This document shows positions 1 through 5,794 of a DNA stretch of 5,794 nt, one piece after another. The stretch is taken from positions 1 to 5,794 of the forward strand of contig JABDKS010000771.1 in the NCBI GenBank assembly GCA_013002105.1. The letters are read 5' to 3'. This DNA comes from Pirellulaceae bacterium. Its GTDB lineage: Bacteria > Planctomycetota > Planctomycetia > Pirellulales > Pirellulaceae. How positions within the stretch are numbered: the first letter of the stretch is position 1; each line of letters begins with the position of its first letter. The notes beneath the pieces were generated by a model, which worked only from the letters and a program-made list of their open reading frames with translations, was not told the DNA's origin and searched no databases. Both the position numbers and the translations under genes were made by a program.

Positions 1-371
1 TTCCCATCGGCATGGCCTTCTTTACCGTTCGCGAGCAGCTCGGCGAACTGCAGACCGATTCACAGCCTCCCGTAACCGTGGCATATCCCAGTCCAGCAGG
101 GCCGGTGATGTCTCAGGTCGATGGCAGTGATTGGCAGACACTAATCGACGCAAATGCGTCTATTGCACGGATGCGCACAGAGGTCGAAACACTACTGATC
201 AACCGCACCGCAAATCGGCGTCAGGCATTCATTGTCCCTTTGGATGTCTGCTTTGAACTGGTTGGTATCGTTCGCCGACATTGGCAGGGTTGGTCCGGGG
301 GCACCGATGTCCATCGCGAAATCGACGCCTTCTTTGAACGATTGGAATCATCGGCAAAGGAGCTCGCATGA
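1..371 (+). CDS. DUF5947-like hydrogenase-cluster protein, 3' part only
   Basis: Only the C-terminal part of this gene lies in the window. The frame is open from the first base: the codons before the Met at 12 read Pro-Ile-Gly and fit the family motif (IPIGMAFF), so that Met is probably internal and the true start is upstream. Visible landmarks are VAYPSPAG, a Leu-Ile-Asn-Arg segment, FIVPLDVCFELVGIVRRHW and a terminal SGGTDVHREIDAFFERL. From memory these match the C-terminal half of DUF5947, a family of unknown function encoded beside [NiFe]-hydrogenase genes, especially clusters of the actinobacterial group 1h type. The full-length family usually carries a Cys-rich N-terminal part, which cannot be seen here. 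No signal peptide or membrane segment is visible. The stop overlaps the next start by ATGA. The family call is recognition without a search; the biochemical role is unknown. Confidence 0.72.
   Translation, partial: PIGMAFFTVREQLGELQTDSQPPVTVAYPSPAGPVMSQVDGSDWQTLIDANASIARMRTEVETLLINRTANRRQAFIVPLDVCFELVGIVRRHWQGWSGGTDVHREIDAFFERLESSAKELA
356..362 (+). promoter_or_regulatory. Shine-Dalgarno site for the 397-residue gene
   Basis: AAAGGAG lies 5 bases before the ATG at 368, inside the last codons of the upstream gene. It is one of the two best ribosome binding sites in the window and supports this start over later Met codons. Confidence 0.6.
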
Positions 372-1561
372 AACGATCGCCGGCCGCTGCGATTTCCGAT
401 GCCGTGCTGTATGAAGGGTACCTGCTGTATCCTTACCGAGAATCGGCCACAAAAAATCAATATCGTTGGACGTTCGGGTGCCTGTTTCCGCAGGCTTGGT
501 GCGAACACCATGATCCGTCGGATCGCAACTACCTGCGAACGGAGTTTTTGATTGCGGTGACACCATCGTCACAGTTTGACGTGCGTTTGCGATGCCTCGT
601 GTTGCCGCAGGCGGACGAGGCGGCGCCGACTGAACGCGACGTATTCGTGCAAGACATTCGCGTCGGCACATGCGTTGATCGCCAACGAACCGAGTCGTTT
701 TCGTTTGTTGGCGAAAAAGGTCACGCTGTTGACGGGCAAATGACGATTGACGCGACGGAGGTCGGTCAAGACTTGTTGCAGGTTTCAATTTCTGTTTGGA
801 ATACGACTCAGTGCGATGCCGCACGCATCGACACGCGAGACCGAGCGGCCAAGTTCGGACTGCTGTCGGCCCAGCTATCGCTTGCCTGTCAGGATGCTCG
901 ATTCCTTTCGCTGACTGATCCTCCCGAGGAATTTCGGTCGATCGCAGATGAATGTCGCAACGAAGGTTGTTGGCCGGTTTTGGCGGGGTTGCCGGGATCC
1001 TGCGATCAACTACTGGTTGCCCCCATTATTCTGAGCGACTATCCGCAGGTCGCTCCAGAAAGTCGAGGTGAGTTCTTTGACGCTTTGGAGATCGATGAAA
1101 TACTGACGATGCGAATTCGCACGCTGACTGACAAAGAGAAGGTCGAAATGGCCCAGACGGATCCGCGCGCTGACGAGTTACTGCGTCGGACCGAATCCAC
1201 TGCTGATGACGAATTAAGTTGCATGCATGCGGAGATGAAGCAAACGCACGGGCCATCGCCGATTCTGATGGACGATCACGTTCCGGAGAGCTTGATCGTA
1301 AACGGCATCGAATTGCGTCCGGGTGACCAAGTCCGCTTACGACCCTCGGGCCGCAGTGACATTTTTGACATGGCCTTGGATGGACGAACGGCGACGATCG
1401 AAACAATTGAACGGGACTTTGGTGACGAGCTGTATTTCACCGTCACGGCGAATTGTGATCCCGGACGTGACTTCGGTCAGCAGGGATTGCCCGGTCATCG
1501 GTTCTTTTTTCGCCCCCAAGAGGTCGAACCGTTAGGCCGCGATACATCGGGGCCGTCATGA
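368..1561 (+). CDS. Conserved hydrogenase-cluster protein of unknown function, 397 aa
   Basis: The sequence matches, from memory, a conserved hypothetical protein found in [NiFe]-hydrogenase operons, where it also starts with an AVLYEGYLLYPYR-type motif (here residues 12-24). Two parts can be seen. Residues 1 to about 300 include the N-terminal motif, a FLSLTDPPEEF segment near 179-189 and the PQVAPESRGEFFDALEIDEI region at 226-245, followed by a helical, charged stretch. Residues 308-390 look like a compact beta-rich domain (VNGIELRPGDQVRLRP, then DGRTATIE and GHRFFFRPQEVEPL). There is no signal peptide, membrane segment or Cys cluster of iron-sulphur type. It overlaps both neighbours by ATGA. 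Position between the DUF5947-like gene and the maturation protease suggests a role in hydrogenase assembly, but no catalytic residues are recognisable, so the function is inferred from context only. Confidence 0.85.
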   Translation: MKRSPAAAISDAVLYEGYLLYPYRESATKNQYRWTFGCLFPQAWCEHHDPSDRNYLRTEFLIAVTPSSQFDVRLRCLVLPQADEAAPTERDVFVQDIRVGTCVDRQRTESFSFVGEKGHAVDGQMTIDATEVGQDLLQVSISVWNTTQCDAARIDTRDRAAKFGLLSAQLSLACQDARFLSLTDPPEEFRSIADECRNEGCWPVLAGLPGSCDQLLVAPIILSDYPQVAPESRGEFFDALEIDEILTMRIRTLTDKEKVEMAQTDPRADELLRRTESTADDELSCMHAEMKQTHGPSPILMDDHVPESLIVNGIELRPGDQVRLRPSGRSDIFDMALDGRTATIETIERDFGDELYFTVTANCDPGRDFGQQGLPGHRFFFRPQEVEPLGRDTSGPS

Positions 1562-2073
1562 GCGATCATCGTATTTTGGTAGCGGGCTTAGGAAACTTGT
1601 TCCGAGGCGATGATGCATTCGGATCCGAAGTCGCCCGCCGACTACCGCTGGAGCAACTGCCATCGGATGTAATCGTCAAGGATTTTGGTACTCGAGGATA
1701 TGATTTTGCGTATGCGTTGGGTGACGGCTACGAGTGGGTCGTGATTGTCGATGCGGTGAGTCGTGGGGCAGATCCTGGTACGCTGTTCGTGATGGAGCCC
1801 CAGGCTGACGATCTGGAAAAATTGTGTTACGACGAATTCAGCGAACAGTCACACGATATGAATCCGATGGCCGCAATCAAACTGACGCAGGCGATGGGAA
1901 GGCCGATGCCGCGTTTGATTCTGGTGGGCTGTGAGCCTTTGGAGCTGGGCGATGACCAGGACGGTTTGCTTGGTTTGAGCGATCCCGTTGCCAAGGCGAT
2001 CGATCCAGCCATCCAACGAGTTGTGTCCGTGCTGATGCAGCTTGAGTGCGAGCGTGAAAGGGTAAACGGATGA
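1558..2073 (+). CDS. Hydrogenase maturation endopeptidase (HycI/HybD family, peptidase M52)
   Basis: This protease removes the C-terminal extension of the [NiFe]-hydrogenase large subunit after the metal centre is inserted, the last step of maturation in the cytoplasm. The 171-residue length is normal. The N-terminal motif GLGNLFRGDDAFG (residues 10-22) is diagnostic. The three residues expected to bind the catalytic nickel are present: Asp19 (Glu16 in HybD, Asp in HycI), Asp65 in VDAVSRG, and His99 in QSHDMNP. The family motif LVGCEPLEL follows at 122-130. VGCEP is the variant I associate with several uptake and bidirectional enzymes rather than HybD itself. The start is fixed by ATGA overlap with the preceding gene and by the family N-terminus. 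The ribosome binding site is weak, which fits translational coupling. The substrate, a hydrogenase large subunit, must be encoded outside the window; which hydrogenase group it belongs to cannot be seen. Confidence 0.93.
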   Translation: MSDHRILVAGLGNLFRGDDAFGSEVARRLPLEQLPSDVIVKDFGTRGYDFAYALGDGYEWVVIVDAVSRGADPGTLFVMEPQADDLEKLCYDEFSEQSHDMNPMAAIKLTQAMGRPMPRLILVGCEPLELGDDQDGLLGLSDPVAKAIDPAIQRVVSVLMQLECERERVNG

Positions 2074-4778
2074 GCGGTCGCGACGAACGCGGAGATCGAA
2101 AGAATAACGATAGCGACGTTGAATCGCTCGAGCAGCTGATGGCTGAGACTGATCCAGCTCAGGCGATGGAGCTGTTGCAGATGATGGCACAGGCAACAAG
2201 CGTTCCTGGCGTGGTCGATGCCATTGGAGATATTCCTGCTATTGCTGACGCCGTCGACTCGGCTGATGGGAGTGCCGCTGTTACAAGCGACGACGATCCG
2301 AGCGACGACCAAGACGGCATGCGACTGCGGCGCGTCGAAGCGCGCTACCGCGCTCTGGTCGAACAGATCCCGGCTATCACCTTCATGGCGGCACTCGATG
2401 ACACTGGCAGCGAATTGTACGTCAGCCCACACATCGAGACGATGCTCGGGTTCACGCAAGAAGAATGGCTGGGAGATCCATTCTTGTGGTATCGGCAATT
2501 GCATCCTGATGACCGACAGCGATGGCAATCCGAGTTTGCAAAAACCTGTGTGACGGGCAAAGGATTTAAATCCGAGTACCGATTCATTTCTCGCGACAAC
2601 CGTGAAGTCTGGGTTCACGGAGAAGCGACGATCGTGCACGACGACAGAGGTTTGCCCGCGTTTCTGCACGGGATCGCATTTGACATCACGGAAAGCAAAC
2701 GCGCCGAACAAGTCCTTCAGAATGCTCGGCAGGAATTGGAACGCGAAGTACAACAACGTACCGCGCAACTGCGAATCAGTCAGGAGGAGTTGCTCGAGAC
2801 GCACCAGCGAATCAGCGCTGTGTTGGAATCTGCCGTTGACGCGATCATCACGATTGATAGTCGCGGTGTGATCGAGTCGGCCAATCAGGCGACAGAACAA
2901 TTGTTTGGGTACGCAATTGACGAAATCATCGGACAAAACGTCAAGGTGCTGATGCCCGAACCGTATAAGAGTGAGCACGACGGATATTTGCGGCGATACA
3001 ACAAGACCGGAGAAAAACATATTATCGGTATCGGTCGTGAAGTGACCGGGCGTCGTAAAGACGGCTCGGTATTCCCAATGCATCTTGCAGTCAGTGAAGT
3101 GGAATTGGGGGACAAGCGTTTGTTCACCGGTATCGTTCGCGATATCACGCAACAGAAAGCAGCTCAGGCACAACTTGCTGACCAAGCAGCGGCGTTGGAG
3201 GCAAAAAACCTGGAGTTGCTTGGTTTGAAAGAGGATGCGGAAAAAGCCAACGTCGCCAAAAGTCAATTCCTGGCCAATATGAGTCACGAATTGCGGACGC
3301 CCATGAACGCGATTATCGGCTATAGCGAATTGTTGATGGAGGAGCTGGAAGACGTCGATCAAACGGAGTTCGTGCCAGACTTGCAAAAAATTCGCGGTGC
3401 CGGCAAGCACCTGCTCAGCTTGATCAACGACATCCTAGATTTGTCGAAGATCGAAGCCGGTAAAATGGAAGTGTTCGCCGAAGACTTCGTATTGGCCAAG
3501 TTCCTAGAGGAAGTTGTTGCGACGGCCAAACCCTTGATGGACTCCAAAAACAACCAGTTGGTGATCGAGTCGGACGAGGATCTCGGGCAAATGCAATCGG
3601 ATCGGACGAAGATTCGGCAGGTGTTGTTCAATCTGCTCAGTAACGCAGCAAAGTTCACCGAAAATGGTCAAATCACACTCAAAACACGTCGTTTTGAAAA
3701 TGCCGGATCTGATTGGATTGAATTGGCGGTAACAGATTCAGGTATCGGAATGACAGCCGATCAATTAACCAAAATATTTGACGCGTTTTCGCAAGCCGAA
3801 GCTTCGACGACGCGCAAATTCGGTGGAACTGGTTTGGGACTGACAATCACGAAGACGTTTTGTGAGATGCTTGGCGGCGAGTTGAACGTCGATAGCGAGC
3901 TCGATGTCGGTAGTAGTTTTATTGTCCGTCTGCCAGCCCGGTACGATGCGGAAAGTGAATCCACAACGGACACAGAAAACTCGCAGACAACACAATCGGC
4001 TGTCAGCATACAGCGTCGCAATCGCGAGGTCCTGATTGTCGATGACGACCCAACGGCGCGAGATTTGATGCAGCGTTTTTTATCCAAAGAAGGCTATGCC
4101 ACGATTACGGCCAGCTCAGGGGCCGAAGCGTTGCAGTTGGCCAAGAAACGAAAACCGTTAGCGATTACGCTCGATGTGATGATGCCAGGAATGGACGGCT
4201 GGGACGTCCTCAAGGAATTGAAAGCCGATGAAACGACGTCCGACATTCCCGTTGTGATGATATCGATGGTCGATGGAGCTGATATCGCGCACCCACTTGG
4301 TGTCATGGACTATTTGACCAAACCGCCCGATCGCAAACGACTGGGCGATATTCTTGGCCAAATTCGAACCGACCAATCACCTGGGCAGGTCCTAATCGTC
4401 GACGACGATCCCAATAACCGGCAAATGCTGGCCAGATTGGTCGAAAAAATCGATTGCGAGGTGATCGAGGCGAGCAACGGGCGGGAAGCACTTGAACGCA
4501 TCGCGAAGCGGAAACCAGATTTGATTCTATTAGACCTCATGATGCCCGTCATGGATGGTTTCCAAGTCGTCGATGAACTACGAAAACAAGGGTTGGCAGG
4601 TGAGATTCCGATTGTTGTACTGACAGCCAAGGACCTGACCAGGGAAGACCGAGCGAACTTGCAAGGACAAGTGCAATTGATCCGCAACAAAGTGGGCATT
4701 TCACGCAACGAACTGCTGCATGAGATCACGGCCTACCTGTCGCATCACTGCCCAGACGCGAAGGAGTCAGAATCATGA
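2070..4778 (+). CDS. Hybrid sensor histidine kinase with FixL-like PAS (PAS-PAS-HisKA-HATPase-REC-REC)
   Basis: A 902-residue soluble kinase with no membrane segment, so it should sense a cytoplasmic or diffusible signal. Order: a helical, acidic extension (1 to about 85, with DDDPSDDQD at 74-82); PAS_3-type domain (about 88-210); coiled coil (about 208-247); second PAS (about 248-362); a second coiled linker; HisKA with phospho-acceptor His406 in SHELRTP; HATPase with N-box Asn521/Asn525, DSGIG at 556-560 and GGTGLGL at 585-591; receiver 1 (about 652-766: Asp658-660, phospho-acceptor Asp702, Ser732, Lys751-Pro); receiver 2 (about 772-888: Asp778-780, phospho-acceptor Asp822, Thr852, Lys874). 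The second PAS carries a FixL haem-type signature (His303, Arg309, His317, Arg323). All catalytic boxes are intact. There is no Hpt or DNA-binding domain. The gene overlaps the hydrogenase protease and the stand-alone receiver by ATGA, implying a role linked to hydrogenase. Kinase call certain; haem binding and target are inferred. Confidence 0.95.
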   Translation: MSGRDERGDRKNNDSDVESLEQLMAETDPAQAMELLQMMAQATSVPGVVDAIGDIPAIADAVDSADGSAAVTSDDDPSDDQDGMRLRRVEARYRALVEQIPAITFMAALDDTGSELYVSPHIETMLGFTQEEWLGDPFLWYRQLHPDDRQRWQSEFAKTCVTGKGFKSEYRFISRDNREVWVHGEATIVHDDRGLPAFLHGIAFDITESKRAEQVLQNARQELEREVQQRTAQLRISQEELLETHQRISAVLESAVDAIITIDSRGVIESANQATEQLFGYAIDEIIGQNVKVLMPEPYKSEHDGYLRRYNKTGEKHIIGIGREVTGRRKDGSVFPMHLAVSEVELGDKRLFTGIVRDITQQKAAQAQLADQAAALEAKNLELLGLKEDAEKANVAKSQFLANMSHELRTPMNAIIGYSELLMEELEDVDQTEFVPDLQKIRGAGKHLLSLINDILDLSKIEAGKMEVFAEDFVLAKFLEEVVATAKPLMDSKNNQLVIESDEDLGQMQSDRTKIRQVLFNLLSNAAKFTENGQITLKTRRFENAGSDWIELAVTDSGIGMTADQLTKIFDAFSQAEASTTRKFGGTGLGLTITKTFCEMLGGELNVDSELDVGSSFIVRLPARYDAESESTTDTENSQTTQSAVSIQRRNREVLIVDDDPTARDLMQRFLSKEGYATITASSGAEALQLAKKRKPLAITLDVMMPGMDGWDVLKELKADETTSDIPVVMISMVDGADIAHPLGVMDYLTKPPDRKRLGDILGQIRTDQSPGQVLIVDDDPNNRQMLARLVEKIDCEVIEASNGREALERIAKRKPDLILLDLMMPVMDGFQVVDELRKQGLAGEIPIVVLTAKDLTREDRANLQGQVQLIRNKVGISRNELLHEITAYLSHHCPDAKESES
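4761..4766 (+). promoter_or_regulatory. Shine-Dalgarno site for the stand-alone receiver
   Basis: AAGGAG sits 8 bases before the ATG at 4775, within the last codons of the kinase gene. It supports this start and suggests the receiver can also be initiated independently, which may raise its level relative to the kinase. Confidence 0.6.
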
Positions 4779-5152
4779 AGCGGATTTTGCTGGTCGAAGA
4801 CAACGAATTGAATTGCGACATGCTGCGCAGGCGTTTGGAGCGTCGTGGGTTCGAAGTAATCACCGCTGACGACGGACAGAAGGGAATCGATACCGCAGAA
4901 TCCGAAATGCCTGATTTGATTCTGATGGATATGAGTTTGCCTGTTATTGATGGCTGGGATGCCACCCGGCGGTTAAAAGCCAACCCGGCTACCGGGTCGA
5001 TTCCGGTGCTCGCATTGACGGCTCATGCGATGGAAGGCGAACGTGAAAAGGCGTTGGCAGCGGGCTGCGATGATTACGACACCAAACCTGTAGATCTGAG
5101 CCGTTTGCTGGAAAAGATCGAGGCAATTCTGGGCAAGGATGATGCCCAGTAG
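4775..5152 (+). CDS. Single-domain response regulator (CheY/DivK-like receiver)
   Basis: A 125-residue protein that is a receiver domain from end to end, with no output domain. The acidic pocket is Glu8-Asp9, the phospho-acceptor is Asp52 in LILMDMSLP, the switch Thr is Thr82 in ALTAHAM, and the conserved Lys is Lys104 followed by Pro (DTKPVD). All functional residues are present. The sequence is of the type often encoded directly after PAS-kinase-REC-REC hybrids, with the DMSLPVIDGWDATRRLKA signature. Its start overlaps the kinase stop (ATGA) and has a good AAGGAG ribosome binding site. It probably takes phosphate from His406 of the kinase, or serves as a shuttle or sink in the relay. Its downstream partner is not visible. 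It is the last gene of the operon as far as the window shows. Confidence 0.93.
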   Translation: MKRILLVEDNELNCDMLRRRLERRGFEVITADDGQKGIDTAESEMPDLILMDMSLPVIDGWDATRRLKANPATGSIPVLALTAHAMEGEREKALAAGCDDYDTKPVDLSRLLEKIEAILGKDDAQ

Positions 5153-5183
5153 CAGTCTTGCTACGACAGCATCCCATGATGCT
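5149..5183 (+). terminator. Two tandem short hairpins at the operon end (possible weak terminator or mRNA 3'-end structure)
   Basis: GTAGCA (5149-5154) pairs perfectly with TGCTAC (5159-5164) across a four-base loop; this stem includes the TAG stop of the receiver gene. A second perfect six-base stem, AGCATC (5168-5173) with GATGCT (5178-5183), follows after three bases. No run of T follows either stem, so this is not a classical intrinsic terminator. It could mark an RNA 3' end or protect it after Rho-dependent termination. Stems of this length can also arise by chance. Confidence 0.3.
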
Positions 5184-5507
5184 CGTGCGGCAATAAGGTA
5201 TTGGCGTGGTTGCCACCTCTGCCGCATCCGTATCTTCCAACTGCGTTTCCAAAGTTAATTGCCATCGATCGGCGTGGATGAACGCTGTGGTTGAATCGGT
5301 CCGATGGGATCGACGCGAGCAGCGCAAGCTTGCTGTTGCGGGACAGGAAAATTTGTTCGTGCGAATAAACGTGTCCTTGCATAGTGTGTATCACTGCCAA
5401 TTCAGCATTCGTGTGGTCCTGACTACCAGCTCAGCGTTTGACGCGCATTCTGCATCGACACATGGCGGACAAAAACTCGCTTAGAATAGTGGGGTGGTTG
5501 GTAGCAA
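5184..5507. other. Intergenic spacer, no supported gene
   Basis: About 320 bases between the operon end and the next reading frame. Open frames of 80-90 codons exist on both strands (for example 5206-5484 plus and 5161-5400 minus), but their translations show no recognisable domain, no ribosome binding site and an uneven composition, so they are not called. A ten-base palindrome GCAAGCTTGC lies at 5324-5333. No tRNA, riboswitch or repeat array was recognised. Confidence 0.5.
5482..5487 (+). promoter_or_regulatory. Possible -10 element before the gene at the right edge
   Basis: TAGAAT differs from the sigma-70 -10 consensus at one base and lies about 60 bases before the ATG at 5544. No convincing -35 box sits at 16-18 bases upstream; the nearest good match, TTGACG at 5438-5443, is too far away at 38 bases. 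A weak candidate only. Confidence 0.2.
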
Positions 5508-5543
5508 ATGCGGCTGCCGGCGAACAAACGATTGAGCGGATGG

Positions 5544-5794
5544 ATGGCCAAAAAACGAAAGAACGTAGGCTCGCCAAATCCTCCTGCGAAGAAGGCATCG
5601 GCGGCAAAGAAGTCGACCAGAAAAAAGATCCCGAAGAAGAATTCAATCGCGAAAAAGAAAGCCACGACGAAAGCCGCAACTAACAAAACTCACCCACAAC
5701 AGGCATCGCCGACACACCATTCATCCGAGTCGCCCCGTCCGAATACGACCTCGCCGTCAGCCACGACAAAGTCCGCGATCGCGGTGGTTGGACT
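5544..5794 (+). CDS. Incomplete protein with Lys/Ala-rich histone-tail-like N-terminus
   Basis: The frame starting ATGGCCAAAAAACG at 5544 stays open for 83 codons to the window edge, with no stop. The first 48 residues (beginning MAKKRKNVGSPNPPAKKA) hold 16 Lys and 2 Arg and no acidic residue, in AKK/AAKK/KKK units like histone H1 tails or lysine-rich extensions of bacterial nucleoid proteins. Residues 49-77 are rich in Ser, Thr, Pro and His, and the visible part ends in a hydrophobic AIAVVG, which looks like the first strand of a folded domain. So the basic region may be a disordered leader of a larger protein. An in-frame ATG at 5508 (MRLPANKRLSGW before the second Met) is an alternative start; neither has a strong ribosome binding site, and 5544 is preferred because MAKKRK is a typical N-terminus. 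An overlapping frame (5438-5683) is a shadow. The function is unknown. Confidence 0.6.
   Translation, partial: MAKKRKNVGSPNPPAKKASAAKKSTRKKIPKKNSIAKKKATTKAATNKTHPQQASPTHHSSESPRPNTTSPSATTKSAIAVVG

Noticed and set aside
1612..1614. Asp19 instead of Glu at the first metal-site position of the maturation protease
   Set aside because: HycI-type members of the family naturally use Asp here, so the enzyme should be active.
1967..3229. Thirteen-base direct repeat TTGCTTGGTTTGA near 1967 and 3217
   Set aside because: Both copies lie inside conserved coding sequence and encode different contexts. Nothing suggests mobile-element ends, so it is taken as coincidence.
1827..3410. Long antisense open frame (527 codons) opposite the protease and kinase genes
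   Set aside because: It lies entirely antisense to two genes with clear domain motifs. Its translation is rich in His, Cys, Phe and Arg with no recognisable domain, as expected for the complement of a real coding region.
4684..4698. Loss of the usual Lys-Pro in the second receiver (Asn873-Lys874-Val)
   Set aside because: Many second receivers of HK-REC-REC proteins of this type lack the Pro after the conserved Lys. The Asp pocket, Asp822 and Thr852 are intact, so this is not evidence of degeneration.
5438..5443. TTGACG as a -35 box
   Set aside because: No -10-like hexamer lies 16-18 bases downstream; the TAGAAT at 5482 is 38 bases away.
5206..5484. Plus-strand open frame of 92 codons in the spacer
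   Set aside because: There is no ribosome binding site, no recognisable domain and no support from neighbours. Open frames of this length appear by chance at this GC level.
5423..5686. Minus-strand frame with many Phe and Ala residues resembling a membrane protein
   Set aside because: The Phe-rich stretch is simply the complement of the AAG/AAA Lys codons in the plus-strand gene starting at 5544.

Overview
The window carries the 3' part of a tightly packed plus-strand operon that joins [NiFe]-hydrogenase accessory and maturation genes to a multi-receiver phosphorelay. A quiet spacer of about 390 bases follows, then the start of an unrelated gene that runs off the right edge. Style and gene content (large cytoplasmic PAS-kinase-REC-REC proteins, a Lys/Ala-rich disordered N-terminus, moderate GC, few strong ribosome binding sites) suggest an environmental bacterium, possibly a planctomycete of the Pirellulaceae type. 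That placement is an impression from composition and protein style, not a database result.

Layout: (1) 1-371, the C-terminal part of a DUF5947-like protein of the kind found beside [NiFe]-hydrogenase genes. (2) 368-1561, a 397-residue conserved protein of unknown function, also of hydrogenase-cluster type. (3) 1558-2073, a HycI/HybD-family (peptidase M52) hydrogenase maturation endopeptidase with its three metal-site residues. (4) 2070-4778, a soluble hybrid histidine kinase, PAS - FixL-like PAS - HisKA - HATPase - REC - REC. (5) 4775-5152, a stand-alone CheY/DivK-like receiver. (6) 5153 to about 5543, a spacer with two small hairpins at its left end and no convincing gene. (7) 5544 to the end, an incomplete reading frame with a histone-tail-like Lys/Ala-rich N-terminus.

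All four junctions among genes 1-5 are ATGA overlaps, so the five genes are almost certainly co-transcribed and translationally coupled. The protease would clip the C-terminal tail of the hydrogenase large subunit after nickel insertion, and the DUF5947-like and 397-residue proteins probably help the same process. The hydrogenase structural genes are not in the window and would be expected upstream.

The most interesting point is the second PAS domain of the kinase. It keeps the residues that in FixL bind haem (His303 and Arg323, matching B. japonicum FixL His200 and Arg220). Because the kinase is locked into the hydrogenase operon, the simplest reading is an oxygen- or redox-responsive phosphorelay tied to hydrogenase biogenesis or expression. 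No DNA-binding output protein is visible, so the target of the relay is unknown.
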